Under the pieces are notes generated by a model, which did no database searches, was not told where the DNA came from, and saw only the letters and a program-made list of their open reading frames with translations. Shown here in pieces: positions 1-29,810 of a stretch of 64,000 bases of DNA. The position numbers were made by a program, and so were the translations under genes. This DNA is from Candidula unifasciata (taxonomy: Eukaryota > Mollusca > Gastropoda > Stylommatophora > Geomitridae), in NCBI GenBank assembly GCA_905116865.2, contig CAJHNH020001597.1:25001-89000 (forward strand). The letters are read 5' to 3'. Every line of letters begins with the position of its first letter. Position 1 is the stretch's first letter.

Positions 1-380
1 TGGTGGTGGTGGTAGTGGTGGTGGTAGTGGTGGTAGTAGTGGTGGTAGGAGTGGTAGGAGTGGTAGGAGTAGTAGTGGTAGGAGTGGTAGGTGTAGTAGT
101 AGTAGTAGTAGGTGAGGTTGTAACAACAGTAGCGGAAGCAGCAGCAATAGCAGAAGTATTAGTAGCAATTGTAGTAGTAGTTGTTGTTTTTGTTCTTCTA
201 ATAACAGTAGTAGTAGTAGCAGCAGCAGCAGTTGTTGTTGTTGTTGTACCAACAGTAGCAGAAGGATCATCAATAGTAGAAATAGTAGAAGTAGTAGCAG
301 CAGCAGCGCTAGCAGCAGCAATAGTAGTAACAACAGTAGCAGAAACAGCAGTCATAGTAAAAGTAATAGCAGCAGCATAA
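1..380. repeat. Degenerate GGT/AGT/AGC trinucleotide repeat
   Basis: Runs from the window edge; the Val/Ala-rich translation is a by-product of the repeat, not a protein. Confidence 0.9.
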
Positions 381-592
381 GATGCGCCAGCAAAGCCTCA
401 CATGCCAGGAAGGCTAACCAGTACAACAAATGCACGGAGAAGTCGGATGTGTCCGCCGGAAATCGCAAATATCACATCCATGTTGAAAACGGGCACAACT
501 CACTCACCTTTTCTGATAAACGCATGAAAAAAAATGACTAAGATGTATAGAGCAGGTGTTTTAAAACCCCGTTTTTCTGCTCCCATTATCAG

Positions 593-18642
<18,050 letters not shown>

Positions 18643-19172
18643 TCCCCAGGAAAGTTGTCAAGATCAGCGAGAGCTTCTTCTTTGTCTTCTTCTGAGTGTT
18701 CACCTGCTGTAACTTCTCCAGAAGGCTATCATTTCTGGACTTTTGTCTTGTTGAAGAACCCAGTTTTTGCATGCATGTCTGTTTTACAGATATAGCTTAT
18801 TTCTATGCAGACTATTGGTTCCTCACCTCTCAGATAGATCCTTTCCTACTTCTAAGGAAACTCCCTTAATTAACTGCTTTATTTGACATGTGTGTTAGAA
18901 TGGCAGCATGCCTAGAAGGTAAATACAGACAGTAGTGAGAGTTTTGACTGTTGCTGTGGTAAGTTCTGGCTCTGTGACAGCAGTCCCTCATGCTGTGGTA
19001 AGTCTTCTGGCTCTGTGACAGCAGTCCCTCATGCTGTGGTAAGTCTTCTGGCTCTGTGACAGCAGTCCCTCATGCTGTGGTAAGTCTTCTGGCTTTGTGA
19101 CAGCAGTTTCCAATACTGTTGAATACTGAACCTGGGAATTTCATCTGTGTGCGGTTTTAAAATAGTAATAAA
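18643..19172 (+). promoter_or_regulatory. RTK 3' UTR with polyadenylation signal
   Basis: The hexamer AATAAA lies at 19167-19172, about 525 bp after the stop. The UTR contains a degenerate copy of the GAA-tailed SINE (about 18690-18900, opposite orientation) and a 41 bp minisatellite (about 18945-19110). No other AATAAA was seen between the stop and this one. Confidence 0.6.
18945..19110. repeat. 41 bp minisatellite in RTK 3' UTR
   Basis: About four units of GCTGTGGTAAGTCTTCTGGC plus TCTGTGACAGCAGTCCCTCAT. Each unit contains a donor-like GGTAAGT and an acceptor-like GACAGCAG. Confidence 0.9.
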
Positions 19173-19199
19173 CATTACAAGACAAGAGCAGACTTTGAC

Positions 19200-20130
19200 A
19201 AAAGCAATTCTTCTGCCTGTTCATTTGTTTGACTGGAGGTTATATGTCTGTACTTCTAGCTTCTGTTATCACTGTCCATAATTTGTCAACTTAGTTTTGT
19301 TGAACTGTTTTTGTAATGTGTTCAAAGAGAGCCACCATGGTGTCGTGGGTAGAAGCTTGCCTGCCGATTTGAAGCTTGTGGGTTCGGGTACTAACGGAGC
19401 CGGACCTTCTTTTTTTCTTCTTTTAAATTACCTTGACTCCCAGGTTGACACAACCTTGAGTGGGAACCAACTATAGTCCTGGGAAATAAAGGCCACCAGG
19501 TTAATGCTGACAACATCATCCACCCAGTATAGATTGGTTTATAAAATATAGATCGAGTCCTATATGCCCAATATGGCTGAAGTTGTAGAGAAAGGTCATT
19601 GACTTTACCAAAGTGTTTGATGCATATTTTCCTAACCTCTCCCAGCAAAGACTGTGGATCTGGCCCAAGGGAGCCACATTGCAAGAGAAGCTATGGGGCG
19701 CCAGTGGCGACCTTAAACGCACAATCCTATTTGTGACCGAAACGGGACTCAATGTTTTGCATGACTGATGTCGAACGCAGAAGAAGAAGAAGAAGAAGAG
19801 ATGCATATTTTAGGATACTTTTGTTGACTAATTTATTTACACATTCATATGATTTTTTTTTCAATAAAATTTAAAAAAAATAAAATAGTAAATAATACAT
19901 CATTATTATCCATCTCGCGCCCCCACCTGTCGCGTGATTCACGTGACCTGATTTCGCTCATTACTGTGGCATACTTTCCTTGCTTTGATCACTTACTAAT
20001 GGCCTGTTTCTCTCAGACCTGCCCACTTACTTCAACAAAGAAAGAAATATAGTAGTTTTTCTAGACTCCAGTTGTGAATTTGACACTGACAGTGATAGCT
20101 CATTGTGTTTTCTGTAGCGATAATAAATCC
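19200..20130. other. Intergenic, no gene seen
   Basis: Follows the RTK polyadenylation signal. Contains a SINE (19328-19610) and AT-rich sequence; nothing else recognised. Confidence 0.5.
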
Positions 20131-20139
20131 ATTGCATAC

Positions 20140-20310
20140 ATGGAAAGAGAAGAAGGACGTAGAGCACGTGGTAGACCACGAACAAGATGGAAGGATAACA
20201 TCAGAGAAACTCTACAACAGCACGATGTGCCTATGGTCGAGGCGGCCAGAAGAGCTAGAAACAGAATCTTATATCTCCCTCAACACACAAGAAGAAGAAG
20301 AAGAAGAAGT
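20140..20310 (+). mobile_element. 3' end of the same LINE, truncated copy with GAA tail
   Basis: The reading YMEREEGRRARGRPRTRWKD then NIRETLQQHDVP and EAARRARNRILYLPQH is almost identical to the end of the RT at 24535-25557, and it ends in (GAA)n. The 5' truncation and simple-repeat tail fit target-primed reverse transcription. Confidence 0.85.
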
Positions 20311-20424
20311 GACGGCTGCTGCTTCTTCTTCTTCTTTTCGCTGTCTCTGTCAGTAGTTTCTAGATCACATAGATACAAATCTCCATGAAGGCTGTGGTGT
20401 GAGGTTGACCATGATATCTTGACC

Positions 20425-20600
20425 TGGAAATGGGACAACCCACTAATGTTTTGAGCTTTAAATGGGACAACCCACTAATGTTTTGAGCTTTAAATGGGAC
20501 AACCCACTAATGTTTTGAGCTTTAAATGGGACAACCCACTAATGTTTTAGGCTTTAAATGGGACATCCCACTAACATTTTCAGCTTAATATGGGACATGC
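20425..20600. repeat. 31 bp minisatellite
   Basis: About five units of AAATGGGACAACCCACTAAT plus GTTTTGAGCTT; the later units diverge. Confidence 0.9.
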
Positions 20601-21425
20601 CAGTAATATTTAAAATGAAAACGAAAAACATTACTAAATGAATGAATCAGTAAAGAATTCACATCACTACACTAGAGACATTCCCATACATGCTCCGTCC
20701 CCTTATTCAGTAACCAACAAATAGTTGACAAGCTAATAGTACCGGCTGATACCTGATTAAAAGCCCACTTCTGTTGTCCCTTCAGTGTTGAACATTTTCC
20801 AGGACCTCTACTCATAACATACATAACATAACATAACCCTTAACCCTTGACCCTTCAGGGTCGTGGAAGTGTACTGATGGAAGTACTAACACCTAAAACC
20901 CACCATCTTTCTGTGTCTCCTGCTTGATGAATAAGTGTTTGATAACTAAGTCCTGTCCATTTCTTGATGTTGTCATTCCAGATCCTTCTTTGCCTTCCTC
21001 TTATTCGACTAATTAGTCTTTCAGTGTATGAATTTCACATCTGTTCTTTTGCACTGTCCATAGAGCCTTCACAGAACTGACTCACACCAAATATCCAAAA
21101 GACTTTATTGTAGAAAAGTAAAATCTATGGAAACTTTTGTTTTAAAGAAAACTTTATTATTTTGTTCAACAATAAATATACACGAGGATTATAAAATGTA
21201 CCAAAACATTGTTTAAATGTTTAATAGTGACAAAATAATACACTGAATGCTCCCTGCCTGCCCAGTCCAGACTTCGGATTAATTTGTAATATGCAGGGGC
21301 CCAAGAATATATGCTTTAGGGTGAATGGGGTTTACTAGAATTGTACATGTAAAACTGGGATCTTTGAGTTGTTAATCTGGGAAACTAAAATCTTAGAGGT
21401 GTGGATACAAAATGGGAGGGTGGGT

Positions 21426-21459
<34 letters not shown>
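21426..21459. repeat. Poly-G run
   Basis: Thirty-four Gs in a row; length in the assembly is likely unreliable. Confidence 0.9.
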
Positions 21460-21460
<1 letters not shown>

Positions 21461-21547
21461 AGCCTACATACCTAGGTAAGCTTTCTGGTAAATTTGAAAT
21501 AATATGAAGTGTATATCTTTATATGGTTGGGGATGTTGGGTTGCTAA

Positions 21548-21893
21548 TACCCCTTACATTGTGTGGGGGTTGGGAATGGGTGCCTCAGTTTAAGCCCCTT
21601 ACATTGTGTGGGGGTTGGGAATGGGTGCCTCAGTTTAAGCCACTTACATTGTGTGGGGGTTGGGAATGGGTGCCTCAGTTTTAACCCCTTACATTGTGTG
21701 GGGGTTGGGAATGGGTGCCTCAGTTTAAGCCCCTTACATTGTGTGGGGGTTGGGAATGGGTGCCTCAGTTTAAGCCCCTTACATTGTGTGGGGGTTGGGA
21801 ATGGGTGCCTCAGTTTAAGCCCCTCACATTGTGTGGGGGTTGGGAATGGGTGCCTCAGTTTTAACCCCTTACATTGTGTGGGGGTTGGGAATA
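21548..21893. repeat. 48 bp G-rich minisatellite
   Basis: About seven units of CCCCTTACATTGTGTGGGGG plus TTGGGAATGGGTGCCTCAGTTTAAG. The long open frame here is repeat translation. Confidence 0.93.
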
Positions 21894-21944
21894 GTAATGC
21901 TTGTGGTCAGCATCACCATAGGATCAGCTTAGATAACTACCATC

Positions 21945-23015
21945 CTGTCACTTGGGTATGGCACCATCCTGGTCACTTGGGTATGGCACCACCCTGGTCA
22001 CTTGGGTATGGCACCATCCTGGTCACTTGGGTATGGCACCATCCTGGTCACTTGGGTATGGCACCACCCTGGTCACTTGGGTATGGCACCATCCTGGTCA
22101 CTTGGGTATGGCACCATCCTGGTCACTTGGGTATGGCACCATCCTGGTCACTTAGGTATGGCACCATCCTGGTCACTTGGGTATGGCACCATCCTGGTCA
22201 CTTGGGTATGGCACCATCCTGGTCACTTGGGTATGGCACCACCAGGGTCACTTGGGTATGGCACCATCCTGGTCACTTGGGTATGGCACCACCCTGGTCA
22301 CTTGGGTATGGCACCACCCTGGTCACTTCGGTATGGCACCATCCTGGTCACTTGTGTATGGCACCATCCTGGTCACTTGGGTATGGCACCATCCTGGTCA
22401 CTTGGGTATGGCACCACCCTGGTCACTTGGGTATGGCACCATCCTGGTCACTTGGGTATGGCACCATCCTGGTCACTTGGGTATGGCACCATCCTGGTCA
22501 CTTGGGTATGGCACCATCCTGGTCACTTGGGTATGGCACCATCCTGGTCACTTGGGTATGGCACCACCCTGGTCACTTGGGTATGGCACCATCCTGGTCA
22601 CTTGGGTATGGCACCATCCTGGTCACTTGGGTATGGCACCATCCTGGTCACTTGGGTATGGCACCATCCTGGTCACTTGGGTATGGCACCACCCTGGTCA
22701 CTTGGGTATGGCACCATCCTGGTCACTTGGGTATGGCACCACCCTGGTCACTTGGGTATGGCACCCCCCTGGTCACTTGGGTATGGCACCACTCTGGTCA
22801 ATTGGGTATGGCACCACCCTGGTCACTTGGGTATGGCACCACCCTGGTCACTTGGGTGTGGCACCACTCTGGTCACTTGGGTATGGCTCCACTCTGGTCA
22901 CTTGGGTATGGCACCACTCTGGTCACTTGGGTATGGCACCACTCTGGTCACTTGGGTATGGCACCACCCTGGTCACTTGGGTATGGCTCCATCCTGGTCA
23001 CTTGGGTATGCAGGG
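21945..23015. repeat. 25 bp minisatellite, about 43 units
   Basis: Unit GGTCACTTGGGTATGGCACC plus ATCCT, with ATCCT, ACCCT and ACTCT variants; ACTCT units cluster at the right end. The unit length is not a multiple of three, so all frames stay open by chance; not a protein. Confidence 0.96.
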
Positions 23016-23066
23016 TACGAGATGCGACCACAAGACCAGCAACACATTTCCCTGTCTGTCTACCAG

Positions 23067-23154
23067 TGTGTGCAAACTATGGTCTCTGCTGGCTGAAATC
23101 TATAACCAGATGAGTGGGGGAGGCAGACTTAGTAAGCTCCATGATATTATCCAG
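23067..23154 (+). CDS. Orphan candidate exon
   Basis: Strong pyrimidine tract and acceptor (CTGTCTGTCTACCAG), donor GTTAGT; phase 2 in, phase 0 out; 29 full codons. It reads VCKLWSLLAEIYNQM and then SGGGRLSKLHDIIQ, which looks like an amphipathic helix. It lies 50 bp after a 1 kb minisatellite and 4.4 kb after the RTK stop. No partner exon was found; product unknown. Confidence 0.35.
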
Positions 23155-23304
23155 GTTAGTTATTTCAAGTTTTCTTGGGCAAAGATCACCCGCCCTAGGG
23201 GACAAGTGTTTGGCAAAAGCAAGTTTGTTCAGCAAGGGTTCAGAAAGGAAAATTAAAGAGAGCATGTGGTGCCTGCCTGCTGACTTCATCAGCTCTTCAG
23301 TATT

Positions 23305-23395
23305 GTTAATGTGAGCAACAACAACAGCAGCAACAACAACAACAGCAACAACAACAGCAGCAACAACAGCAGCAACAACAACAACAACAAACAAC
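23305..23395. repeat. (CAA/CAG)n repeat
   Basis: Short trinucleotide array beside the orphan exon region. Confidence 0.9.
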
Positions 23396-23875
23396 CAATA
23401 TCTTCTTCTTCGCGTCTACTGTGTGTAACCTCGGCAGAAATTCCTGATTGTCTGTCCACTTCTAGACTTTAGTCCTGTCCCAGTACTTGAGTTTTGAGTG
23501 CATCCCTGTTTTACAGATCTGGCTTATTTTAATGCAGACATTTAGTTCCTGACTCACAGGTGGATGCACTCTGACCTTGCAGCCTCTAATTAGTCGTCAT
23601 TTACAATATAGCTTGTGGGGGCAGTTGCTCTATACACCCCCTTTTCCCCGTCCCCCCCCCCCCCCCCAGAATGGGGCCCTGGAACCCAAACGGGGACCAG
23701 TATCAACTGATTTATTGTTGCTAGAGAATACATGTTGTACTTACCAATGTAGCGAATAATTTCTGTAAAGAAGAAAAAGAAATCATTAATCCAAATTAAT
23801 TACAACAAATATTTAATTTTAAACAGAACCTTATATCTGACTCGACACCTGGAGCAGAAAAGAGGATATGAGTAG

Positions 23876-24314
23876 GAGGAGCAGAAGAAGAAGAAGAAGA
23901 AAGAAGAAGAAGAAGAAGAAGAAGAAATAGAAAAAGAAGAAAATGATGAAGAAGAAGAAGAAGAAAAAGAAGAAGAAGAAGAAGAAGGAAGAAGAAGAAG
24001 AAGAAAAAGAAGAAGAAGAAGAAGGAAGAACGAACGAACGAACGAACAAACTTTATTTTCAAAGGGTTACAAATTAGGCACGCAGGCCTGTCTTACATTC
24101 GGCCCTTCCAAACTTCCATCTTTCACACAGCAGTTGTATTTCATTAATGAAGCATGTTATATTCATGTAATAATATGCATATTATATATATGAAGTCAAA
24201 AACAAAAACAAAAAAAAAAGAAGAAAAAAGAAGAAGAAGAAGAAGAAGAAGAAAAAGAAGAAGGAGAAGAAGAAAAAGGAAGAAGAAAAAGGAGAAAAAG
24301 AAGAAGAAGAAAAA

Positions 24315-24345
<31 letters not shown>

Positions 24346-24375
24346 GAAGAAGAAAACGAAGAAGAAGAAGAATAG
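23876..24375. repeat. (GAA)n arrays flanking a LINE 3' end
   Basis: Two GAA-rich arrays (23876-24035 and 24220-24375) with (GAAC)n at 24026-24047, enclosing a Jockey-like 3' terminus at 24048-24130. Confidence 0.9.
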
Positions 24376-24534
24376 GAGGAAATAATATTTATTTACTCAG
24401 AAAGCACGATGAAGACAAAAAAGCAAATACACAGACATGATCTGATGCACAGCATTACGGTGCGATATTTTTATAATTGTGTCTGTTTTTCTTACTAGAC
24501 CTATTCTTCTTCTTCTTCTTCTTCACTTCCTCTT

Positions 24535-25557
24535 TTACCGCTGTGGGTGTCGAGGGAGATATAAGGTTCTGTTTCTAGCTCTTCTGGCTGCCTCGACTAT
24601 AGGCACATCGTGCTGTTGTAGAGTTTCTCTGATGTTATCCTTCCATCTTGTTCTTGGTCTACCCCGTGCTCTGCGTCCTTCTTCTCTTTCCATGTATGCT
24701 TTGTATGGTATGGTGTCACATTGCATTCTCTCTAAGTGGGCAAACCATTTCACTAGCTGTCTTTGTATGTAATCCAGAATTGGTTCTGTGCCGACTTGTT
24801 CTCTTATGATCTCATTCATGATCTTATCTCTTATGGTCACTCCTACAGCCCTTCTCAGACATCTCATTTCCGTGGTTACTAATTTTCTTTTTTGGTTTGT
24901 TGTGAGTGACCATGTCTGGCACTGGGAGCACAGAGTTGGAATAAATATGCTTTGAATAGGATGTCTCTTTGTGCTGATTGGGATTGTCTTATGCTGTAAG
25001 AGGGGGGCTAGCTGTCCCAATACTTGGTTTGCTTTACTGCATCTAATGTCAATTTCTTTATCCAGTTTCCCATCTTCTGTAAATGTAGTTCCCAGATATT
25101 TAAACTCAGATGCCTGTTTAATGTCTGTGTATTCTATTGCTATGTTTAGATCTGTCTTCTTTTTTCCTATTGACATTACTTCTGTCTTTTCAGTGTTGAT
25201 TCTCATATTATTTGTTTTACATTCTTCATTCATGGATGTTAGATGTTGTTGCAATTTCATGGTTGTATCTGCTATCAAGGCCTGGTCATCTGAAAAGAGT
25301 AGTTCGTTGATCTTACTAAGATCTTCATTCATGGGCTTGGCATTCTTGCATATACTGTCGATGTAGGTGATAAACAGCAGTGGTGATAAGACACACCCCT
25401 GTCTTACTCCAGATGTCACTGTGAAAGGATGAGATGTTCCCTGATTTATTCTAACTACACTTCTACAATCCCTGTATAAACTTGTGCACACTTCGATGAG
25501 GTTACTAGACCTATGCTTGGTTAATATACATTTCTGTAACCTTTGACGCCATTCCAA
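24535..25557 (-). mobile_element. LINE reverse transcriptase, C-terminal 340 codons, nearly intact
   Basis: Open frame with RT landmarks in order: GVRQGCVLSPLLFITYID, the catalytic box as LFSDDQALIA (usual form FADD), KTEVMSIGKKK, EFKYLGTTF, then the C-terminal region with RCLRRAVGVTIRDKIMNE and EEGRRARGRPRTRWKDNI, ending YLPRHPQR. The frame is uninterrupted here, so it is a young copy of a non-LTR retrotransposon; the N-terminal endonuclease part is missing. On the minus strand it ends in a GAA repeat (about 24500-24525). The same 3' end recurs at 20140-20310 on the plus strand. Confidence 0.88.
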
Positions 25558-25599
25558 CGGGTGGAGTCGAATCCTGTCCGTATTCTATAGTTGTCGGCT

Positions 25600-26226
25600 C
25601 ACGCTGCAATAGACACGGCTAATGATGACACCCTTTCTTGTAGGGGAGGAAAAGGGGGGGGGGGGGGGTATCTAGCTGGTCATGTTTCTTGTTCCTGCAT
25701 CGAGGTGTTGTTGATATCTGGAAGTAACAGGTTCGATTCCCTTCATGGTAAGTACAGCTTTCGATTTTTATGTTGTCTAGTGTGTCCTTCTATCCTTCTA
25801 CCTCTTTCTGTGAGTACTGATCAGTACATGTTTGTTTGTTTATTAAAGACACAACTGTGCAACAACAGACTCGCATTAGGAAATACAACACACGTGAGAC
25901 TAAGATATGGACGGCAGCTCGCTGCCAAACCTAGTGGTAGGGTAAGAACCAAAGCAATGTAACACTTTAATTGTTATTCTGCTGGTTTGACAGTTCACAG
26001 ACAAGATAATTATGTACGATTTAAAACCTGCTCTTATTATTATCATAATTAGTATTATTTATCTTATCCTTCCCCTTCTCCTCCTCCTCGCCCCCCCCCC
26101 TTTCCAAGTTCATTATCCAGATGAGATTATGTTTGCGGCTGCAGACAAATCTCTGGTTTCTCACGTCTGAATTAGTTTACGGGGCTAATCCCAGGGCAAC
26201 ATTGTCTGTATTAAACTTTTGAAAGC
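25600..26226. other. Intergenic, no gene seen
   Basis: A G run (25656-25668), a short SINE (25690-25860) and unassigned sequence. Confidence 0.5.
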
Positions 26227-28210
26227 TACTTAGGGATAAAGACAGCAAATCGAGAAGCTCTTCAGATGCTTACCGAATTCGTAACATTATTAAGGCATAC
26301 ACTTATTTCAGCATGCCAGATAGCAAAAGTTAACCTAGAAATTTCCGGGGTTCATCAACGAGTTTACGTAAATTAGTATAGCTGATTGGCAATACTTAAC
26401 TGATACTTAGTTATACACTAACCCTCCTGAATGGTTTCTTAGGATATGCACGAAAGGTTAGAGTGCTCTTTTTTTTTTTTTCTGCGCATCATTTATAGAC
26501 ACGAAAAAGATACGAACAGTTTTTCTTTAAGCTTTAATTAATGTTTGAATAAGTTATGTATTTCAACCTCCCATCCCCGCGGTCTGCAAAATTACCCTAT
26601 TAGAATATATATAAATAAATGTTTGATATTGTCAAAATCAGTATGGAGTTAGGCATGACTGAACTCAGTCATGGGGGTTTTTGCTCCCAGACCCGATATA
26701 AAGGTGAACTGAGCTTGCAACTCGGGACAAGGTCCGCAGACACAAGTGAACCGTGTTCAGTTAGCTGACATCTCTTCTACCGCGCAGAACGTTTACCTTC
26801 ATAACGTTGACCGTATTGTGGTCAGTCGTGTTTTGGGGAGCTGAAATGTCGTTGAGTCGGAACGATGCTTTTCAGTCCCAAGTCAATATCCTGTTAAAAG
26901 TGCTGATTTAGGCAAGTGGACTGTTTTCTGACCGAAAGGCCGAAGTATGTATTACTTGGAAGTTGTTCTGTGTCTACAAGTGACCGCAATGACGCTTGGG
27001 ACGGCTTGCATTCTATACGAGAAGGCCGTGTTGTGTACTCTTGAATATTTGATAGTAGCACACTTTGCTTCCCCAGCAAGTGCAGTTCTATCTGCTGTTG
27101 TCTGTATGAGCCGAGCTTAGGTTTCGAATTACCATGTTGTTGCAATCGGTGACCACAACAATGTACATATTTCTGTGTGTATTGGATCTCCATTATGAAT
27201 GCCCGACTTGCACTAACGTCTGTGTTCATAAATATGATATGACGGTTGCAGCCGCGTTTGGTGTCACCACATGGGTGATCTGGAGTGGCTCGTGTACGGA
27301 GAACTTTAGGTGACTAGAAACCCGACTTTTGTAACTGCCGAAGTATGCACAATTACAAAGTGGTGGAAGCAAGTAGCAACAGAAGTGTCAGTTATTTGTT
27401 CCAGTTCTTGTTACTGTGTATTATGCAGGGCAGACCTTCCCAAGTTGGATCGGTGTGTTGTTTTGCTGTGTGCGTAATTACTGTACCATATTAAGTTGGA
27501 CGAGAAATGTCAGTGTTTTTATATTGTTCGTTGAAGAAACATTTATGTAATTACGTTAGACGAATTGAGTCTGTACTTCGATCTAGAGAATTCAGAAGGG
27601 CAGCATCCCATGTGTGTCAAAGGACAGTGTTCCAGCCTTCTGAAGCCAGTCAGCAGGAGACGTCTGCAGTCACTTTGCCTTTTGAAGCCAGTTAATAGGA
27701 AGCGTCTGCAGTCATCTTGCCTTCTGAAGCCAGTCAACAGGAGACGTCAGCAGTCATCTTGCCTTCTGAAGCCAGTCAACAGGAGACGTCTGCAGTCACC
27801 TTGCATTCTGAAGCCAGTCAACAGGAGACGTCTTTCAGTCATCTTGCCTTCTGAAGCCAGTCAACAGGACACGTCTGCAGTTACCTTGGTGACCCATAGC
27901 CTGAGATGAGATAAAACGTAGACTTTTCTCCACTTCATTTTTGGGTTCCATTCTTCCACTGACAGGTATGTTATTATGTTGTAACTGTGCCGTATTATTT
28001 ACATTGTTCTGTTTCGTTTATATGTTTATCAGCTTGAGACTTCATTATCATTTTTCTTGACAAAGGGGCAGGTTGGGAGGTAGCGTGCCAAGATCTTGTA
28101 TCAACCCCTCGACTAAGTTTCCGTCTGTAGCATTTTTTCTGTCTTTGGGTCTATTGATAGATATGTCATTCCTTACACCGAGAAAGCTAGCACTTCTATG
28201 TCAGGTTTTG
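26227..28210 (+). mobile_element. LTR-retroelement-like module, copy A
   Basis: Order: a decayed integrase-end-like segment (26227-26470), an AT-rich part, a segment GACCCGATATAAAGGTGAAC with a TATA-like box (about 26690), and a 3' part with CTTCTGAAGCCAGTCAACAG tandem units (27630-27870). The same blocks in the same order occur at 29170-30930 and, for the first block only, at 30930-31250. At 31010 the block reads SPFEIFCGIDPRGTMTI, reminiscent of the end of Gypsy integrase. The assignment is inferred; frames are broken. Confidence 0.5.
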
Positions 28211-28211
28211 A

Positions 28212-29170
28212 GGCTCTCCTCCGAACTTCTACCCAATATTATGGCGGCCAAACAAATACTCTAACAGGGCCTCAGTCGTGTGTAAAATGCGGATTTCCTG
28301 CGACGAACACATCGCGGCAAAACTAGGATTACTTGACAATTTCAAGAGACGCAACACTGCAGACGATAGCAGCAGACGATAATAGCGACCGTTGACAATT
28401 TCAAGCGTTTCTGCAGACGATACTAGCAGACGATAATAGCAGACGATACTAGCAGACGATACTAGCAGACGATAATAGCAGACGATACTAGCAGACGATA
28501 CTAGCAGACGATAATAGCAGACGATACTAGCAGACGATAATAGCAGACGATACTAGCAGACGATAATAGCAGACGATACTAGCAGACGATAATAGCGACC
28601 ATTGACAATTTCCAGACACGCAACATTACGTTTCCATCATACTTATGTGAATTTCAATGGCGTCACTGCCACACAGAGCAGATTTTCGGGCACTATTTGT
28701 AACTTATGTGCCACAACTTTCACATATAATAACGTTAATAATGGGTAAGCATTTCTCTTCGTTGTTGTCCTCAAACTTTTCGGCATGCGCAAAATCGCGA
28801 TTAAACTCAACTCCGGCAGTATTCACGGCGCGGAAAAGGATCTAAACTAGATGCCCGGGACTCGCGAGCAAATAAACTGGAGGAAGTTGCAGGAGATGCG
28901 GTAGCTGCTGCTCGTGAGTCCGAGCCATCTAGTTTATCTCCCCATCCGATCGGGGGATATTGTCGGCGGTGCGGCATAGTGGCAGAAACAGGTCCGCAAT
29001 TAACATATCGCTGAGACCCTGTTAGAGCATTTGTTTCGTTATTCGGAGTTGTTCCTAGTTTTGCCGCGATTTGTTTCTCGGCAGGAAGTTCGCATTCTGC
29101 ATAGGACTGAGGCCCTGTTAGGGTATTTGTTTGGCCGCCATAATATCGGGTAGAAGTTCGGAGGAGAGCC
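28212..29170. mobile_element. Long-TIR element (MULE-like), about 960 bp
   Basis: Left arm 28212 to about 28330 and right arm about 29050-29170 are near-perfect inverted repeats of about 120 bp (GGCTCTCCTCCGAACTTC outward; GGCGGCCAAACAAATA inside). Flanks are GGTTTTGA (28204-28211) and GGTTTTGT (29171-29178), an approximate 8 bp duplication. The related module at about 30930 lacks the insert. The interior holds a tandem array (28380-28600). No transposase. Confidence 0.82.
28375..28600. repeat. Tandem array inside the long-TIR element
   Basis: Units GCAGACGATACTA and GCAGACGATAATA alternate, about 15 copies. Bounded on both sides by AATAGCGACC(G/A)TTGACAATTT. Confidence 0.93.
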
Positions 29171-29753
29171 GGTTTTGTCTTTAGTCCTGCATTTTTAGTT
29201 CGTTATAAAAAAAAAACGTGGTTTGCATCGACAAAAGATAAGACGTGGTTTCTCACCGTTTGAATTTGTTTATGGGGCTGGCCCAAAGGAAGAACGTCTG
29301 TTTAGAAGGACATGTTAAAGATAGAAAACGTAAAAGCTGCGCAGAAGCATGCCAGATGTCTAACAGAATTAAGGCATATAATTGTGTCAGAATGGCAAAA
29401 GTTAGTCTGAAAATTTCCGTTGTATCTCAGCGAGATTACGTAAATTACAGTATCCGCTTGGCAATACTTAACCAATACTTAATTTTACTTACACTAACCC
29501 TCCTGAATTGTTTCTTAGGACATGTATGGAAGCTTACAGTGCTCTTTTTTCTGAATTATTCAAGTAACAAAAAGTGTATTGATCGGAACTCATAGAAAGA
29601 AGTAGAAAGATAGAAGAACACACTAGACAACATAAAAATTGAAAGCCATAGTTACAGTGCCGGGAATTGAACCTGTCACCTCCAGACGGCGTCTGCGCCT
29701 CGCCATGAATACAAGTGCCCTAAGAACATGGTCAACCAGGACCCCCCCCCCTT

Positions 29754-29810
<57 letters not shown>

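Noticed and set aside
21563..23256. Open frames of up to 516 codons across the minisatellites
   Set aside because: They are translations of 48 bp and 25 bp repeats; three overlapping frames are equally open and the peptide is purely periodic.
28375..28600. CRISPR-like regular repeats
   Set aside because: The alternating 13 bp units have no unique spacers and lie within a transposon of a eukaryote.
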